DNA of 64,000 nt from Methylovorus sp. MM2 (GCF_001648895.1 NZ_LXUF01000001.1:1409726-1473725); one strand, 5' to 3'; shown: positions 8,158 through 17,247, counted from the first letter of the stretch. Translations and numbers: made by a program. The notes: generated by a model not told the origin, from the letters alone.

Positions 8158-8838
8158 ATGAAATTATCTGCTTTGACATTAGCGGCAGGAATTGCTTTCA
8201 GCACTTCCGCGTTCGCGACAATGGACGAATGGGATTCGACATCCAACCCGTGGGGATCATCGACATTGGCATCTCAAGCCGAGTGGAATGAGTTCGCATG
8301 GACAAGTGCAAGCGCTTCAACAAAAACCTATAAAGATGCGACTCCTGATGTAGACGGTGCTGGTGTACTCACTGCAGTGGGCACTCCCATCATCACCTCC
8401 ACATCAAACATCTATAGCTGGCAGGAAACCCCTATCTCTTACAGTGTTGCATTAGCGGGGACAGTGGGCGATGTATTCGATGTGTATTTGCGTGTTGCAA
8501 CATTAGGTTTAGCGCCATCTACTAGCGCTTATCTCAATGGAGTAGCAGCTACCGCTGTCGAAACATTCTATGAGTATAACGGTACGCAGTTTGGCATGGT
8601 TGATGCGGAGCACGAGTTTTACTTCAAGTGGAGCAATGTAACAGGTACCTCTTTATATACATTCTCTTGGAAAGACACTACGGCCCACACAAGCCTCGAC
8701 CAACTGGCTGTTGCAACGGTGAAGGTGACAGCTCCTGTAGTCGCCGTACCTGAACCTAGCACCTACGGCATGATGGCTATTGGTCTAGGTCTAATCGGAT
8801 TCATGGGTCGCCGTTCACGCAAGCAAAGACTTGCTTAA
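8158..8838 (+). CDS. PEP-CTERM sorting-domain protein, paralogue 2
   Basis: Exported 226-aa paralogue of the preceding gene. Signal peptide about 1-21 (STSAFA), a beta-rich body with GDVFDVYLRVATLGL and a conserved SLDQL near the end, then VPEPSTYGMM, a hydrophobic helix and GRRSRKQR as exosortase sorting signal. AAGGA lies six bases before the ATG. A single His is conserved between the paralogues, just before SLDQL (residue about 180 here). It sits 151 bases after paralogue 1 and before the TonB receptor. A surface role in iron/heme capture or envelope adhesion is inference from context. Confidence 0.88.
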   Translation: MKLSALTLAAGIAFSTSAFATMDEWDSTSNPWGSSTLASQAEWNEFAWTSASASTKTYKDATPDVDGAGVLTAVGTPIITSTSNIYSWQETPISYSVALAGTVGDVFDVYLRVATLGLAPSTSAYLNGVAATAVETFYEYNGTQFGMVDAEHEFYFKWSNVTGTSLYTFSWKDTTAHTSLDQLAVATVKVTAPVVAVPEPSTYGMMAIGLGLIGFMGRRSRKQRLA

Positions 8839-8852
8839 TTAGTAAGCACTTA

Positions 8853-8902
8853 TCCAGCCCATTCCTATGAACATCATGTTCAGAAGGTGTGCTGGATTTT
8901 TT
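8853..8902 (+). terminator. Intrinsic terminator after PEP-CTERM gene 2, with a competing stem
   Basis: TCCAGC (8853-8858) pairs with GCTGGA (8891-8896), enclosing an inner palindrome around 8868-8882, and is followed by T6 (8897-8902). GTGTGCT (8887-8893) can instead pair with AGCACAC (8908-8914), which would break the terminator stem. This arrangement in front of the receptor gene resembles an attenuator. Confidence 0.55.
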
Positions 8903-8927
8903 CACTCAGCACACTCTACCCTTTTTT

Positions 8928-11240
8928 ATGAAATCACTCGCTGGACTTGTAAAGTTCGTATCCTCTGCATGCTGGCTCAGCATATTGATTGGGATATCCG
9001 TACCCAGTCAGGCGCAGGATATGGCAAGTAACGTCCAAGAGAAAGTAGCTGCCGAAAACAAGACCCAGCAACTTGCACCGCCAAAAGACTCTAGTCCTCA
9101 CGATGCAACGGATAAAACAGCTGTCTTACCTGAGGTCAAAGTGAACAGCAGTCGCATCAAGGATAAGCGCATTAACAAAACACAATCTATCACCACGGTG
9201 ACATCAGAAGAGTTGGATAGAACCCAGCCATCTAGCATCTTCGATGCGCTACGCGATGTTCCAGGCGTAAGTATTGACGGTGGGCCTCGGCTTACTGGAA
9301 TGTCGTTTAATATTCGCGGGTTTTCCGACAACGAAGATGTAGCAGTAAAAGTCGATGGGGTACAAAAAAACTTCGAGAAGTACCGAATGAGCGGTACATT
9401 CGTTGAGCCAGAACTCCTCAAAGCCATAGAAGTACAACGCGGTCCGCAAATTGCCAGCGGCTCCGGTTCACTTGGCGGCACGATTTTGGCAACGACCAAG
9501 GATGCAGCCGATCTACTTGCACCAGGTCAGCGCTATGGTGGAAAGGCAAAATTCGGTTACGGCAACAATAATGACGAATATTCCAGATCATATATAGGCT
9601 ATGCACGCCCGATTGATCAGGTTGACATTCTCTACAACTACTCCAACCGTCAATCAAACGATATTATGCAGGGAGATAACGAGCCACTGCCCTACTCATC
9701 TGTGCAATCTGTCTCACACTTGCTAAAGCTCAGTATTTTCCCTACGGACACATTGCAGTTCACGACTTCCATCGTCAAATATGAGCAGGGAAAAACCATA
9801 CAACTGTATGACTCAATCAGTGAATTTAATACCCAATTCGGCTATGTGTTACGAGCTATTGATGAATTAACAATTTCCGAAACAATGACCTTCAAACCAG
9901 ATACGCCATGGATAGACTTAAAAGCCACGCTAGGGAAAGGTCATACGAATAACGACGAGACCACCCCGTTTGGATGGCCGAGAAATACACTAAGCCAGTC
10001 TGGGACTTATTACTGTGATGGCTTCATCCGGCGACGTATCAACAATAACGTGGCCTCTACCGCAGCGGCATCCGCAGCAAACTGTCGTGGAGACCGATAT
10101 GAGTTGTATGAATTTGAGAACACGACAGTCGATATCGCAAATACCGCCAAACTCTATCAAGGCGATGACCTGAAGATAGGCATCTTGAAAGGACTACAGT
10201 ACCTTAAACAGGATCGTTCTGTGGCGCTGGATTTTGAGAATCCGGCTTCATTGGCTGTGTATGCTGGCTATATCCCTGTTTCTGGCACAAAAACAACTCG
10301 CGCTGCCTATATCCAGCCAAGACTAGAGTGGAAAGGCTGGAATATCGTACCCGGCATCAGAGAAGATCGCGTAATACTGGAAGCAACGGACGACACGTTA
10401 AAAGGCTTGGAACAGGCAAACCAGGCAAACAGGATCCATCTCAACGAAAGAACCTATAGCTTGGGGATAGCGTATGACGTCATCCCCAAGCGACTGACAG
10501 TGTTCAGTAATTATGGGCAAGCATTCCGTCCACCTTCAATGGAGTATCAGTATTTTTCCAACAACGGCAGGATATCAGGTGTACCAATAAGTACGAGCCC
10601 CTGCCCTCCAGGTGCGTCATGCGATGATACCTACAAGGTACAACGCTCAGAGAATACAGAAGTCGGGGTTAGCTATCTCAACCCCAATCTTTTTGACCAG
10701 CAAATCCAGCTTACGAGCAAAGCGACATTCTTCCATATTCACACGAGCAACCTGATCAACTCATGGCAAATGGCAAATGGCGTCACATCACAAAATGGCA
10801 AGGAAACCCGTAACGGCTGGGAGTTTGAAAATAGCCTTGCATACAAATACTTATATGCAAGGGCAAGCTACTCCCGTATCACAGGGACAGTCACCATGCC
10901 AACTCAGGAGTTTCCGGTATACACGATTCCCGGACGTACGCTCAACCTAAGTCTGGGAATGCGAATTGGCGATCAATGGGATGCAAACATCAGCTACCGC
11001 AAAGTTGGGGAGCGGCAGTATTTGACCAGCATCCCGCCTGCATACACGTTTGCTACTCAGGATAATTACGAGCTGTTCAATGCAGGCATACGATGGGCAC
11101 CCAACCGTAATCTGGCGTTCCGTGTGATAGGAGAAAATCTCGGCAATAAACTGTACTACCTTGATGGGGGTTTCGCTGGAACCTTGGGGCTCGTGGGTGC
11201 AGGGCGGAACATAAAATTTGTAACAGAACTGACTTACTAA
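8928..11240 (+). CDS. hmuR: TonB-dependent outer-membrane receptor, probable heme/hemoprotein receptor
   Basis: A 770-aa outer-membrane protein. Signal peptide about 1-30 (ending PSQAQ), a possible TonB box near VLPEVKVNSS, a plug domain (about 85-200, with FNIRGFSDNEDVAVKVDGV) and a 22-strand beta-barrel ending in an aromatic-alternating strand (VTELTY). Placement directly before hmuSTUV makes heme the likely ligand. The hallmark FRAP...NPNL pair appears only as FRPP and an NPNL some 60 residues later, so ligand assignment relies mainly on context. ATG 8928 gives a good signal peptide but has no Shine-Dalgarno; GTG codons near 8889 are alternatives. The terminator/antiterminator-like stem lies just upstream. 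Confidence 0.85.
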   Translation: MKSLAGLVKFVSSACWLSILIGISVPSQAQDMASNVQEKVAAENKTQQLAPPKDSSPHDATDKTAVLPEVKVNSSRIKDKRINKTQSITTVTSEELDRTQPSSIFDALRDVPGVSIDGGPRLTGMSFNIRGFSDNEDVAVKVDGVQKNFEKYRMSGTFVEPELLKAIEVQRGPQIASGSGSLGGTILATTKDAADLLAPGQRYGGKAKFGYGNNNDEYSRSYIGYARPIDQVDILYNYSNRQSNDIMQGDNEPLPYSSVQSVSHLLKLSIFPTDTLQFTTSIVKYEQGKTIQLYDSISEFNTQFGYVLRAIDELTISETMTFKPDTPWIDLKATLGKGHTNNDETTPFGWPRNTLSQSGTYYCDGFIRRRINNNVASTAAASAANCRGDRYELYEFENTTVDIANTAKLYQGDDLKIGILKGLQYLKQDRSVALDFENPASLAVYAGYIPVSGTKTTRAAYIQPRLEWKGWNIVPGIREDRVILEATDDTLKGLEQANQANRIHLNERTYSLGIAYDVIPKRLTVFSNYGQAFRPPSMEYQYFSNNGRISGVPISTSPCPPGASCDDTYKVQRSENTEVGVSYLNPNLFDQQIQLTSKATFFHIHTSNLINSWQMANGVTSQNGKETRNGWEFENSLAYKYLYARASYSRITGTVTMPTQEFPVYTIPGRTLNLSLGMRIGDQWDANISYRKVGERQYLTSIPPAYTFATQDNYELFNAGIRWAPNRNLAFRVIGENLGNKLYYLDGGFAGTLGLVGAGRNIKFVTELTY

Positions 11241-11285
11241 ACCATAAATTCTTAAGTTTAATGATACCAAGAGGAGGCATCGAAG

Positions 11286-12329
11286 ATGACACAACCATTA
11301 GAGCATGAGAAACAATACCAAGCATTTCACGCGATCAAGCAAGAGAAAAAATTACGCAACCGCGAAGCGGCGCAAGCTTTAGGTATTAGTGAAGGTGAAG
11401 CCATTGCAAACGCAATTGGCCGCGAAGCAATCAGGTTACGTGGGCCATTCAATGAACTAATCGCGGATGTACCAAAGCTTGGCCGCGTCATGGCATTGAC
11501 CCGCAACGAAGGTACTGTGCACGAGAAGATCGGTACTTATGCAAATGTATCTTATGACCACGTAGGCTTGGTCGTTGGTCCAGATATCGATTTGCGTCTT
11601 TTTTACTCACAATGGAAGCACGGTTACGCTGTCACTGAAGAATCACCTAAAGGTACGCAACGCAGCTTGCAGTTCTATGATGCAAGCGGTATAGCCGTAC
11701 ATAAGATTCATCTAAAAGAATTCAGCGATGTTGATGGCTGGAACTGGTTAGTCGAAGCGTACCAGCATACCGACCAAGCGCCTGGGCAAACAGTCACGCC
11801 GCCAAATGCTCCACACAAAGCAAAACCAGATAGCGAGATCGATCAAAAAGGGTTTGCTGACGCCTGGTTGGCGATGAAAGATACGCACGACTTCTTTATG
11901 CTGTTGAGAAAGTTTGGCGTGACCCGTACACAAGGTCTACGTTTGGCGCCTGAAGGCCACGCATGGCGCGTAAGCAACGATGCAGTAAAGCAAGTATTAG
12001 AAACAGCTGCCGCAGATAACACAAGCATCATGTGCTTTGTCGGCAATCATGGCAATATCCAGATCCATACTGGCCCAATTAAAAACGTGAAAGAAATGGG
12101 GTCATGGATCAATGTATTGGACGAAAACTTTAATCTTCACCTACGCATGGATCTAATTGCTGATAGCTGGGTTGTCAGAAAACCTACCGATGATGGTATC
12201 GTTACATCATTAGAGTTATTTGATGCGGATGGCGAGATCATGGCGCAGTTCTTCGGTGAGCGTAAACCGGGAAAACTGGAGCTGGATGCATGGCGCAATA
12301 TCATTCAGCAATTACCTGCTTTAGCTTAA
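11286..12329 (+). CDS. hmuS: Heme-handling/hemin-degrading factor HmuS/ChuS family
   Basis: Cytoplasmic heme-binding protein, 347 aa, with the two structural repeats of the HemS/ChuS/PhuS family: LGRVMALTRNEGTVHEKIG in the first half and FVGNHGNIQIHTGPIKNV in the second. Family members accept heme from the HmuUV importer and either degrade it or hand it to a heme oxygenase. A strong AGGAGG stands nine bases before the ATG. It is 45 bases after the receptor gene and 10 before hmuT, in one operon. Confidence 0.95.
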   Translation: MTQPLEHEKQYQAFHAIKQEKKLRNREAAQALGISEGEAIANAIGREAIRLRGPFNELIADVPKLGRVMALTRNEGTVHEKIGTYANVSYDHVGLVVGPDIDLRLFYSQWKHGYAVTEESPKGTQRSLQFYDASGIAVHKIHLKEFSDVDGWNWLVEAYQHTDQAPGQTVTPPNAPHKAKPDSEIDQKGFADAWLAMKDTHDFFMLLRKFGVTRTQGLRLAPEGHAWRVSNDAVKQVLETAAADNTSIMCFVGNHGNIQIHTGPIKNVKEMGSWINVLDENFNLHLRMDLIADSWVVRKPTDDGIVTSLELFDADGEIMAQFFGERKPGKLELDAWRNIIQQLPALA

Positions 12330-12339
12330 AGGAAAGCAT

Positions 12340-13176
12340 ATGAAATACTGTCTGTTATTGACGAGCCTTGTGCTGACGATAGCAAGCGGAGTGGCAGAGG
12401 CTGCCGAGCGGTTATTGACCATCGGCGGCTCCGTGACAGAGGTCGTATATGCATTAGGGAGAGGCGATGAGATCGTGGCCACGGACATCACCAGTTATTA
12501 TCCTGAGCAGACAAATAAACTACCCAAGATAGGCTATATGCGCACGCTATCGGCAGAGGGGTTATTGTCGATGTCCCCTACCCTCATCATTGCAGATGCA
12601 GGGGCCGGGCCGGTAAATGTGCTAGACCAGATTCGCAGTGCAGGTGTTAAAGTCATTCAATTAAAAGAAGGCCATACACCTGCGCAGGTAGCGACTAATA
12701 TTCGCTTTATCGGCCAGCAGTTAAATGCAGCCAATACTGAAAAAGTAGCTGCTCAGTATGAAGCTGCTTGGCAGGCGGCAGAGGCAAAGATAGCAGCATT
12801 GAAAACGAACCCGCGTGTATTGTTCGTGCTGGATCACACAGGAAAAAGTCCACAGGCTGCCGGGAACGAGACGGCTGCAGATGCCTTGATCAAACTAGCC
12901 AATGCCACAAACGTCATGTCTGGATTATTCAATGGCTATAAACCACTGACAGCGGAATCTATCGTTGCTGCGTCACCTGATGTCATCATCACGACATCTG
13001 AGGCGATTCAGGCAAGCGGTGGTATAGATACGTTTCTGAATAAACCTGGCTTGGCGCTTACGCCAGCCGGCAAGGCGAAACGTGTAGTGAGCTATGATTC
13101 TTTATATCTGTTAGGCTTTACGCCTCGCTTACCTAATGCAGTGAGCGATCTAGCAACTGCGATTCGTAAGCAATGA
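12340..13176 (+). CDS. hmuT: Periplasmic heme-binding protein HmuT
   Basis: Substrate-binding protein of the heme ABC importer, 278 aa. Signal peptide about 1-22 (VAEAAE), then a cluster-III fold with LLTIGGSVTEVVYALG and ATDITSYYPEQT. The Tyr pair in that segment corresponds to the heme-ligating Tyr of HmuT/PhuT proteins by family knowledge. Its stop overlaps the hmuU start by four bases (ATGA), showing translational coupling. Confidence 0.94.
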   Translation: MKYCLLLTSLVLTIASGVAEAAERLLTIGGSVTEVVYALGRGDEIVATDITSYYPEQTNKLPKIGYMRTLSAEGLLSMSPTLIIADAGAGPVNVLDQIRSAGVKVIQLKEGHTPAQVATNIRFIGQQLNAANTEKVAAQYEAAWQAAEAKIAALKTNPRVLFVLDHTGKSPQAAGNETAADALIKLANATNVMSGLFNGYKPLTAESIVAASPDVIITTSEAIQASGGIDTFLNKPGLALTPAGKAKRVVSYDSLYLLGFTPRLPNAVSDLATAIRKQ

Positions 13177-14273
13177 CAGCGATATCAACAGTGTCTATAC
13201 CGCTTAAACCACAGCTTGGCATCAGCGCACGAAACAGTATCTTGTTAACGCTTTTTGTCGCTTTGATTTTCACGTTGATCATTTCAGCAGGCATCGGTGC
13301 AGTACAGATTCCCGCCTCACGCGTGCTGGAGTTGCTGACAATACCGCCATTTTCAGATAAGTGGCAAAGCATTCCCCAAGAATATATGCAGCAAGCCATG
13401 GTTTTATGGAATATTCGTTTACCAAGACTGTTATTGGGCGTGCTGACGGGTGCATCACTTGCCGTATCAGGCGCAGCAATGCAGGCGCTACTACGTAATC
13501 CATTGGCTGAACCAAGTTTGGTTGGTGTTTCAGGTGGTGCAGCGGTATTTGCAGCGGCAGGGATCGTCTTAGGTGGCACGTGGATGCCCGCATTACACAA
13601 TTTGATTGGCGAATTCGCACTGCCCTCTTTTGCCTTTATTGGTAGCCTAGGTGTGACTGTGCTTATTTTTGCGATATCCACTCGTCAAGGCCGCACATCA
13701 GTCGCATTGATGTTGTTAGCAGGTATTGCCATCAGTTCCCTCTGCATCGCACTTATTGGCCTGCTTACATTTTTGGCAACAGATATTCAGATTCGCACAC
13801 TCAATTTCTGGTCTTTGGGTAGCTTAGGCGCTGCTACTTGGCCTATGGTATCCATGGTTGTTTGTTTGGCGGGTATATCAGTCGTCGTATTACTCAAACA
13901 AGCTGGTGCATTGAATACTTTGGCCTTAGGTGAAGTGCAGGCACAGCTATTAGGCGTTTCCGTTAAAAAACTTAACCGTTTATGTATCGCTACAATTGCC
14001 CTATCAGTGGGTGCTGTGGTTTCGGTTACCGGCATCATCGGTTTCATTGGTTTGGTAGCACCTCATTTGGTCAGATTAACATTCGGGCCAGATCAAAGAT
14101 TGGTGATGCCTGCATCGGCTCTAGTGGGTGCAATACTCGTTTTATTATCAGATCTTATTGCACGCACGATCTCGGCTCCAACCGAGATTCCTGTAGGCAT
14201 TATTACCGCCTTATTAGGTGTACCTTTCTTCCTCGTATTGCTCTTCCGCATGCGCCGTAAGATCGGCATCTGA
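13173..14273 (+). CDS. hmuU: Heme ABC transporter permease HmuU (FecCD family)
   Basis: Inner-membrane permease, 366 aa with about ten hydrophobic helices. The FecCD signatures are present: RLPRLLLGVLTGASLAVSGA, NPLAEPSLVGVSGGA, and IGFIGLVAPHLVR near the C-terminus. Start overlaps hmuT by four bases. It would pair with HmuV to carry heme from HmuT into the cytoplasm. Confidence 0.95.
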   Translation: MTAISTVSIPLKPQLGISARNSILLTLFVALIFTLIISAGIGAVQIPASRVLELLTIPPFSDKWQSIPQEYMQQAMVLWNIRLPRLLLGVLTGASLAVSGAAMQALLRNPLAEPSLVGVSGGAAVFAAAGIVLGGTWMPALHNLIGEFALPSFAFIGSLGVTVLIFAISTRQGRTSVALMLLAGIAISSLCIALIGLLTFLATDIQIRTLNFWSLGSLGAATWPMVSMVVCLAGISVVVLLKQAGALNTLALGEVQAQLLGVSVKKLNRLCIATIALSVGAVVSVTGIIGFIGLVAPHLVRLTFGPDQRLVMPASALVGAILVLLSDLIARTISAPTEIPVGIITALLGVPFFLVLLFRMRRKIGI

Positions 14274-14303
14274 GCTCAATATCCAAGTAAAGAATCCACC
14301 ACT

Positions 14304-15095
14304 ATGCTCGAAATATTGAATGCCAGCCTTAAAGTAGGACATCGAAGCTTACTAGACAACATCAGTTTCACCATTCAGCCCGGTGAGTTCGTCGCTGTGT
14401 GCGGGCCGAATGGCGCAGGCAAAAGCTCATTGATTCGTTTGATCTCAGGTGAAATAAAGCCTGCAAATGGTCATGTACGCTGGCATGGCAAAGATATCGC
14501 TGCATGGAATCTATTGCATCTCGCACGCCATCGAGCCCTATTGCAACAACGTTGTGAAGTGGGATTCGATTACACCGCGATGGAAGTGATCTTGCTGGGG
14601 CGTCATCCTCATCATCAAGGAGCAACCAGAAATGTGGATGTCAGGATCGCAGAACTTGCGCTAGCTGAAGTGGAAGGCCGCCATCTAGCTGACCAGATAT
14701 ACAGCACCCTTTCAGGCGGTGAACAAGCACGGGTGCAAATGGCAAGAGTGTTGGCTCAAATATGGGAACCCTCAGACTCGCCAAAACTGTTATTGCTCGA
14801 CGAACCTACAGCGGCACTAGACCCACGTCAGCAACATCGTATTCTCTCTGTAGCAAAGCAATGGGCGCGCAAAGGCGATGTAGCGGTTGTTGCTATCGTG
14901 CATGACCTTAATCTTGCAGCACAATATGCTGATCGTATCGCCCTTTTGCGTGAAGGCAAGCTGCAAACAATTGATACTGTACATGCTGTTGTCACACCTG
15001 AAGCGGTCGAAGCATGCTTCGACTTACCATGCGTATTATTGACGCACCCTGATGGCGGAACACCGATGGTGGCTGCAAGGCGAAATATAAATTAG
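14304..15095 (+). CDS. hmuV: Heme ABC transporter ATPase HmuV
   Basis: ATP-binding subunit, 263 aa. Walker A GPNGAGKS (34-41), ABC signature LSGGE (136-140), Walker B LLLLDE (162-167) and switch His in IVHDLN are intact. The short HmuV-type C-terminus is present. It follows hmuU by 30 bases and completes a full heme importer. Confidence 0.95.
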   Translation: MLEILNASLKVGHRSLLDNISFTIQPGEFVAVCGPNGAGKSSLIRLISGEIKPANGHVRWHGKDIAAWNLLHLARHRALLQQRCEVGFDYTAMEVILLGRHPHHQGATRNVDVRIAELALAEVEGRHLADQIYSTLSGGEQARVQMARVLAQIWEPSDSPKLLLLDEPTAALDPRQQHRILSVAKQWARKGDVAVVAIVHDLNLAAQYADRIALLREGKLQTIDTVHAVVTPEAVEACFDLPCVLLTHPDGGTPMVAARRNIN

Positions 15096-15104
15096 GTATA
15101 CATC

Positions 15105-15476
15105 ATGTCAAATTTAAAAACCAGAGAGATCAAAGCGTTCGTCCCGGCAAAAGACTTTGCATTGTCGCAGCAGTTCTATACAGATATTGGCTTTGAGAAA
15201 AGATCAGAAGGTAGCGGTGTCGCGTATTTTTGTTTTGAGCATTGCGCATTTCTGCTACAGGATTTTTATGTGCAGACATACGCTGAGAATTTCATGATGC
15301 ATCTATTGGTAGATGACGTGGAAGCATGGCATCAAGCCATTATTGCCTCTAATATTGCTGAGAAATATGGCGCGCGCGTATCCAATATCGTGGTTCAACC
15401 GTGGAAGATGCGAGACTTCACATTCAACGACCCTAGCGGCGTACTATGGCGTATCGGCCAAAATATCTGGGATTGA
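15105..15476 (+). CDS. VOC (glyoxalase/bleomycin-resistance fold) family protein
   Basis: A 123-aa single VOC domain with two beta-alpha-beta-beta-beta modules: IKAFVPAKDFALSQQFYTDIGF at the start and FTFNDPSGVLWRIGQN at the end, typical of PhnB/glyoxalase-like proteins. It begins nine bases after hmuV, so it is likely the last gene of the heme operon, although a metabolic link is not obvious. Metal-site residues cannot be assigned with certainty. It is convergent with pgeF with no intervening base. Confidence 0.85.
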   Translation: MSNLKTREIKAFVPAKDFALSQQFYTDIGFEKRSEGSGVAYFCFEHCAFLLQDFYVQTYAENFMMHLLVDDVEAWHQAIIASNIAEKYGARVSNIVVQPWKMRDFTFNDPSGVLWRIGQNIWD

Positions 15477-16205
15477 TCACTCCATCCAGATAAGGGTTGC
15501 CATGCGCCCTGTTGCGCCGTCCCGACGATAAGAGAAGAAATTCTCTTTATCTGTATAGGTGCATAGGCCGCCGCCATATACATTTGTCACGCCAACTTGT
15601 TGTAACCGTTGGCGAGCCAGAAAATACATATCCCCCAGCCATTTATCGCCTGTAGCTACGAAAGCGCGGACGGCATTGCTATCTTTACTTATAAACGCCT
15701 CACGAACTTCAGAGCCGACCTCAAATGCATTTGGTCCGATCGCGGGGCCTAACCATGCCATCAATGGCTCAGTAGCATGCATCGTGTTTACCGTGGACTC
15801 GATAACACCATCAAGCAAGCCTTTCCACCCGGCATGTATTGCCGCGACGACTGTACCAGCTTCATCACACAACAAAACAGGCAAACAATCTGCCGTCATG
15901 ACCGCACATACAGTTCCACGGGCTTTTGTATAAGAGGCATCTGCACTTGGCAAGCAGCTCGCTGTTGCTGCATCTAATGCTACAACACCATGCACTTGGT
16001 TCAGCCATAAAGGCTCACTGGGCACAAAAGTATTCAATCGCTGGCGATTACTTGCAACATTCAAAGGATTATCTTGCACATGATCGCCAAGATTCAAACT
16101 ATCGTATGGCGCATGACTAATGCCGCCGTGACGTGTTGTTTGTAAAGTCTTGACGTTAGCAGGCGCAGGCCAGTCAGGAATGATCAGATCCGATTTATTC
16201 AACAT
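15477..16205 (-). CDS. pgeF: Peptidoglycan editing factor PgeF (multicopper polyphenol oxidase/YfiH family)
   Basis: A 242-aa YfiH/YlmD-family protein. The family metal triad is present as His72 (QVHG), Cys107 (TADCLP) and His124 (AIHAGWKG). In E. coli PgeF removes mis-incorporated L-Ser from muropeptides; older annotations call it laccase. The start lies inside the end of rluD (11-base overlap), so the two are translationally coupled, an arrangement seen in many proteobacteria. Confidence 0.93.
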   Translation of the reverse strand: MLNKSDLIIPDWPAPANVKTLQTTRHGGISHAPYDSLNLGDHVQDNPLNVASNRQRLNTFVPSEPLWLNQVHGVVALDAATASCLPSADASYTKARGTVCAVMTADCLPVLLCDEAGTVVAAIHAGWKGLLDGVIESTVNTMHATEPLMAWLGPAIGPNAFEVGSEVREAFISKDSNAVRAFVATGDKWLGDMYFLARQRLQQVGVTNVYGGGLCTYTDKENFFSYRRDGATGRMATLIWME

Positions 16206-17247
16206 CCTCGTCTTCCTCGTCTAGCAGGCCATCGTCAGGGAAATCATCTTCAGACCCGAAATCAAACTCTTCATTATCGAACTCTTCATCATCATAGACA
16301 TCTTCCACACGCATAGCTTCAAGCATGGCTTTCATATCTTGTGGCAACTCCGCTTGCCACTCCATCGCCTCACCAGTCGCAGGATGGATCAATCCAAGCT
16401 TCACAGCATGCAATGCCTGACGATTAAAGCCCTGCAATGCATCCTTCAATGTTTGCGTCATCGCGCGCAAGGGCACGATGCCACGCATGCCATACACAGG
16501 GTCACCCAGCATAGGCGCTTGCAGGTACTGCATGTGGACACGAATCTGGTGTGTTCGCCCAGTTTCAAGAACACAGCGTAAATAAGTGTGTACCGCGAAA
16601 CGTTCCAGCACCTCATAATGCGTTACAGCCGCTTTGCCTGTGCGATTCACGGCCATCTTGGTACGTGCGTGCGGATGACGGCCTATCGGCTGATCTACTT
16701 TGCCATTACGCCATATCTGTCCCCAGACAATCGCACGATATTCGCGTTTGACTGTTCGCGCTTGCAACTGTCTGACCAAGCTTGTCTGTGCCTCTAACGT
16801 CTTCGCCACAACCAGCAAACCACTGGTGTCTTTATCAAGACGATGCACGATACCTGCCCGCGGTACATCTTTTAAATGCGGTGCATGAAATAGTAAGGCA
16901 TTAAGCAGCGTACCATCCCAATTACCCGCAGCAGGATGCACCACCAAGCCAGCAGGTTTGTTAATCACCAGTATATGGTCATCTTCATAGACGATATCCA
17001 GTGGAATATCTTGTGCGGTATATGCGCTGGACTCTGGCAAAACCTGAGGTATGAGAGCAACTTTCTCGCCTCCCCATACTTTCAGTTTTGCGGTGACAGC
17101 TTGCTGATCAACAGTGACAAGGCCATCCTTGATCCAGCTTTGCAAACGGGATCGCGAATGCTCAGGCATCATTTTCTGTAATGCCTGATCAAGGCGTAAA
17201 CCACCTAAATCTTGTGGGATAATGAGAGTGATAGTAGTGTCGGTCAT
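16195..17247 (-). CDS. rluD: 23S rRNA pseudouridine synthase RluD
   Basis: Makes pseudouridines 1911/1915/1917 in helix 69 of 23S rRNA. S4 domain about 14-65, then the RluA-family catalytic domain with HRLDKDTSG (135-143; catalytic Asp138). The 350 aa include a C-terminal tail (about 316-350) made almost only of Asp/Glu with few other residues; E. coli RluD lacks such a tail. ATG 17247 is the start. It is divergent from bamD, an arrangement common in proteobacteria. Confidence 0.94.
   Translation of the reverse strand: MTDTTITLIIPQDLGGLRLDQALQKMMPEHSRSRLQSWIKDGLVTVDQQAVTAKLKVWGGEKVALIPQVLPESSAYTAQDIPLDIVYEDDHILVINKPAGLVVHPAAGNWDGTLLNALLFHAPHLKDVPRAGIVHRLDKDTSGLLVVAKTLEAQTSLVRQLQARTVKREYRAIVWGQIWRNGKVDQPIGRHPHARTKMAVNRTGKAAVTHYEVLERFAVHTYLRCVLETGRTHQIRVHMQYLQAPMLGDPVYGMRGIVPLRAMTQTLKDALQGFNRQALHAVKLGLIHPATGEAMEWQAELPQDMKAMLEAMRVEDVYDDEEFDNEEFDFGSEDDFPDDGLLDEEDEDVE

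Noticed and set aside
9098-9499. Open frame of 133 aa opposite the TonB receptor plug domain
   Set aside because: The plug-domain codons on the + strand are strongly conserved; this is a shadow.
13133-13681. Open frame of 182 aa on the minus strand
   Set aside because: Lies wholly opposite hmuT/hmuU, with low-complexity composition and no start context; antisense shadow.
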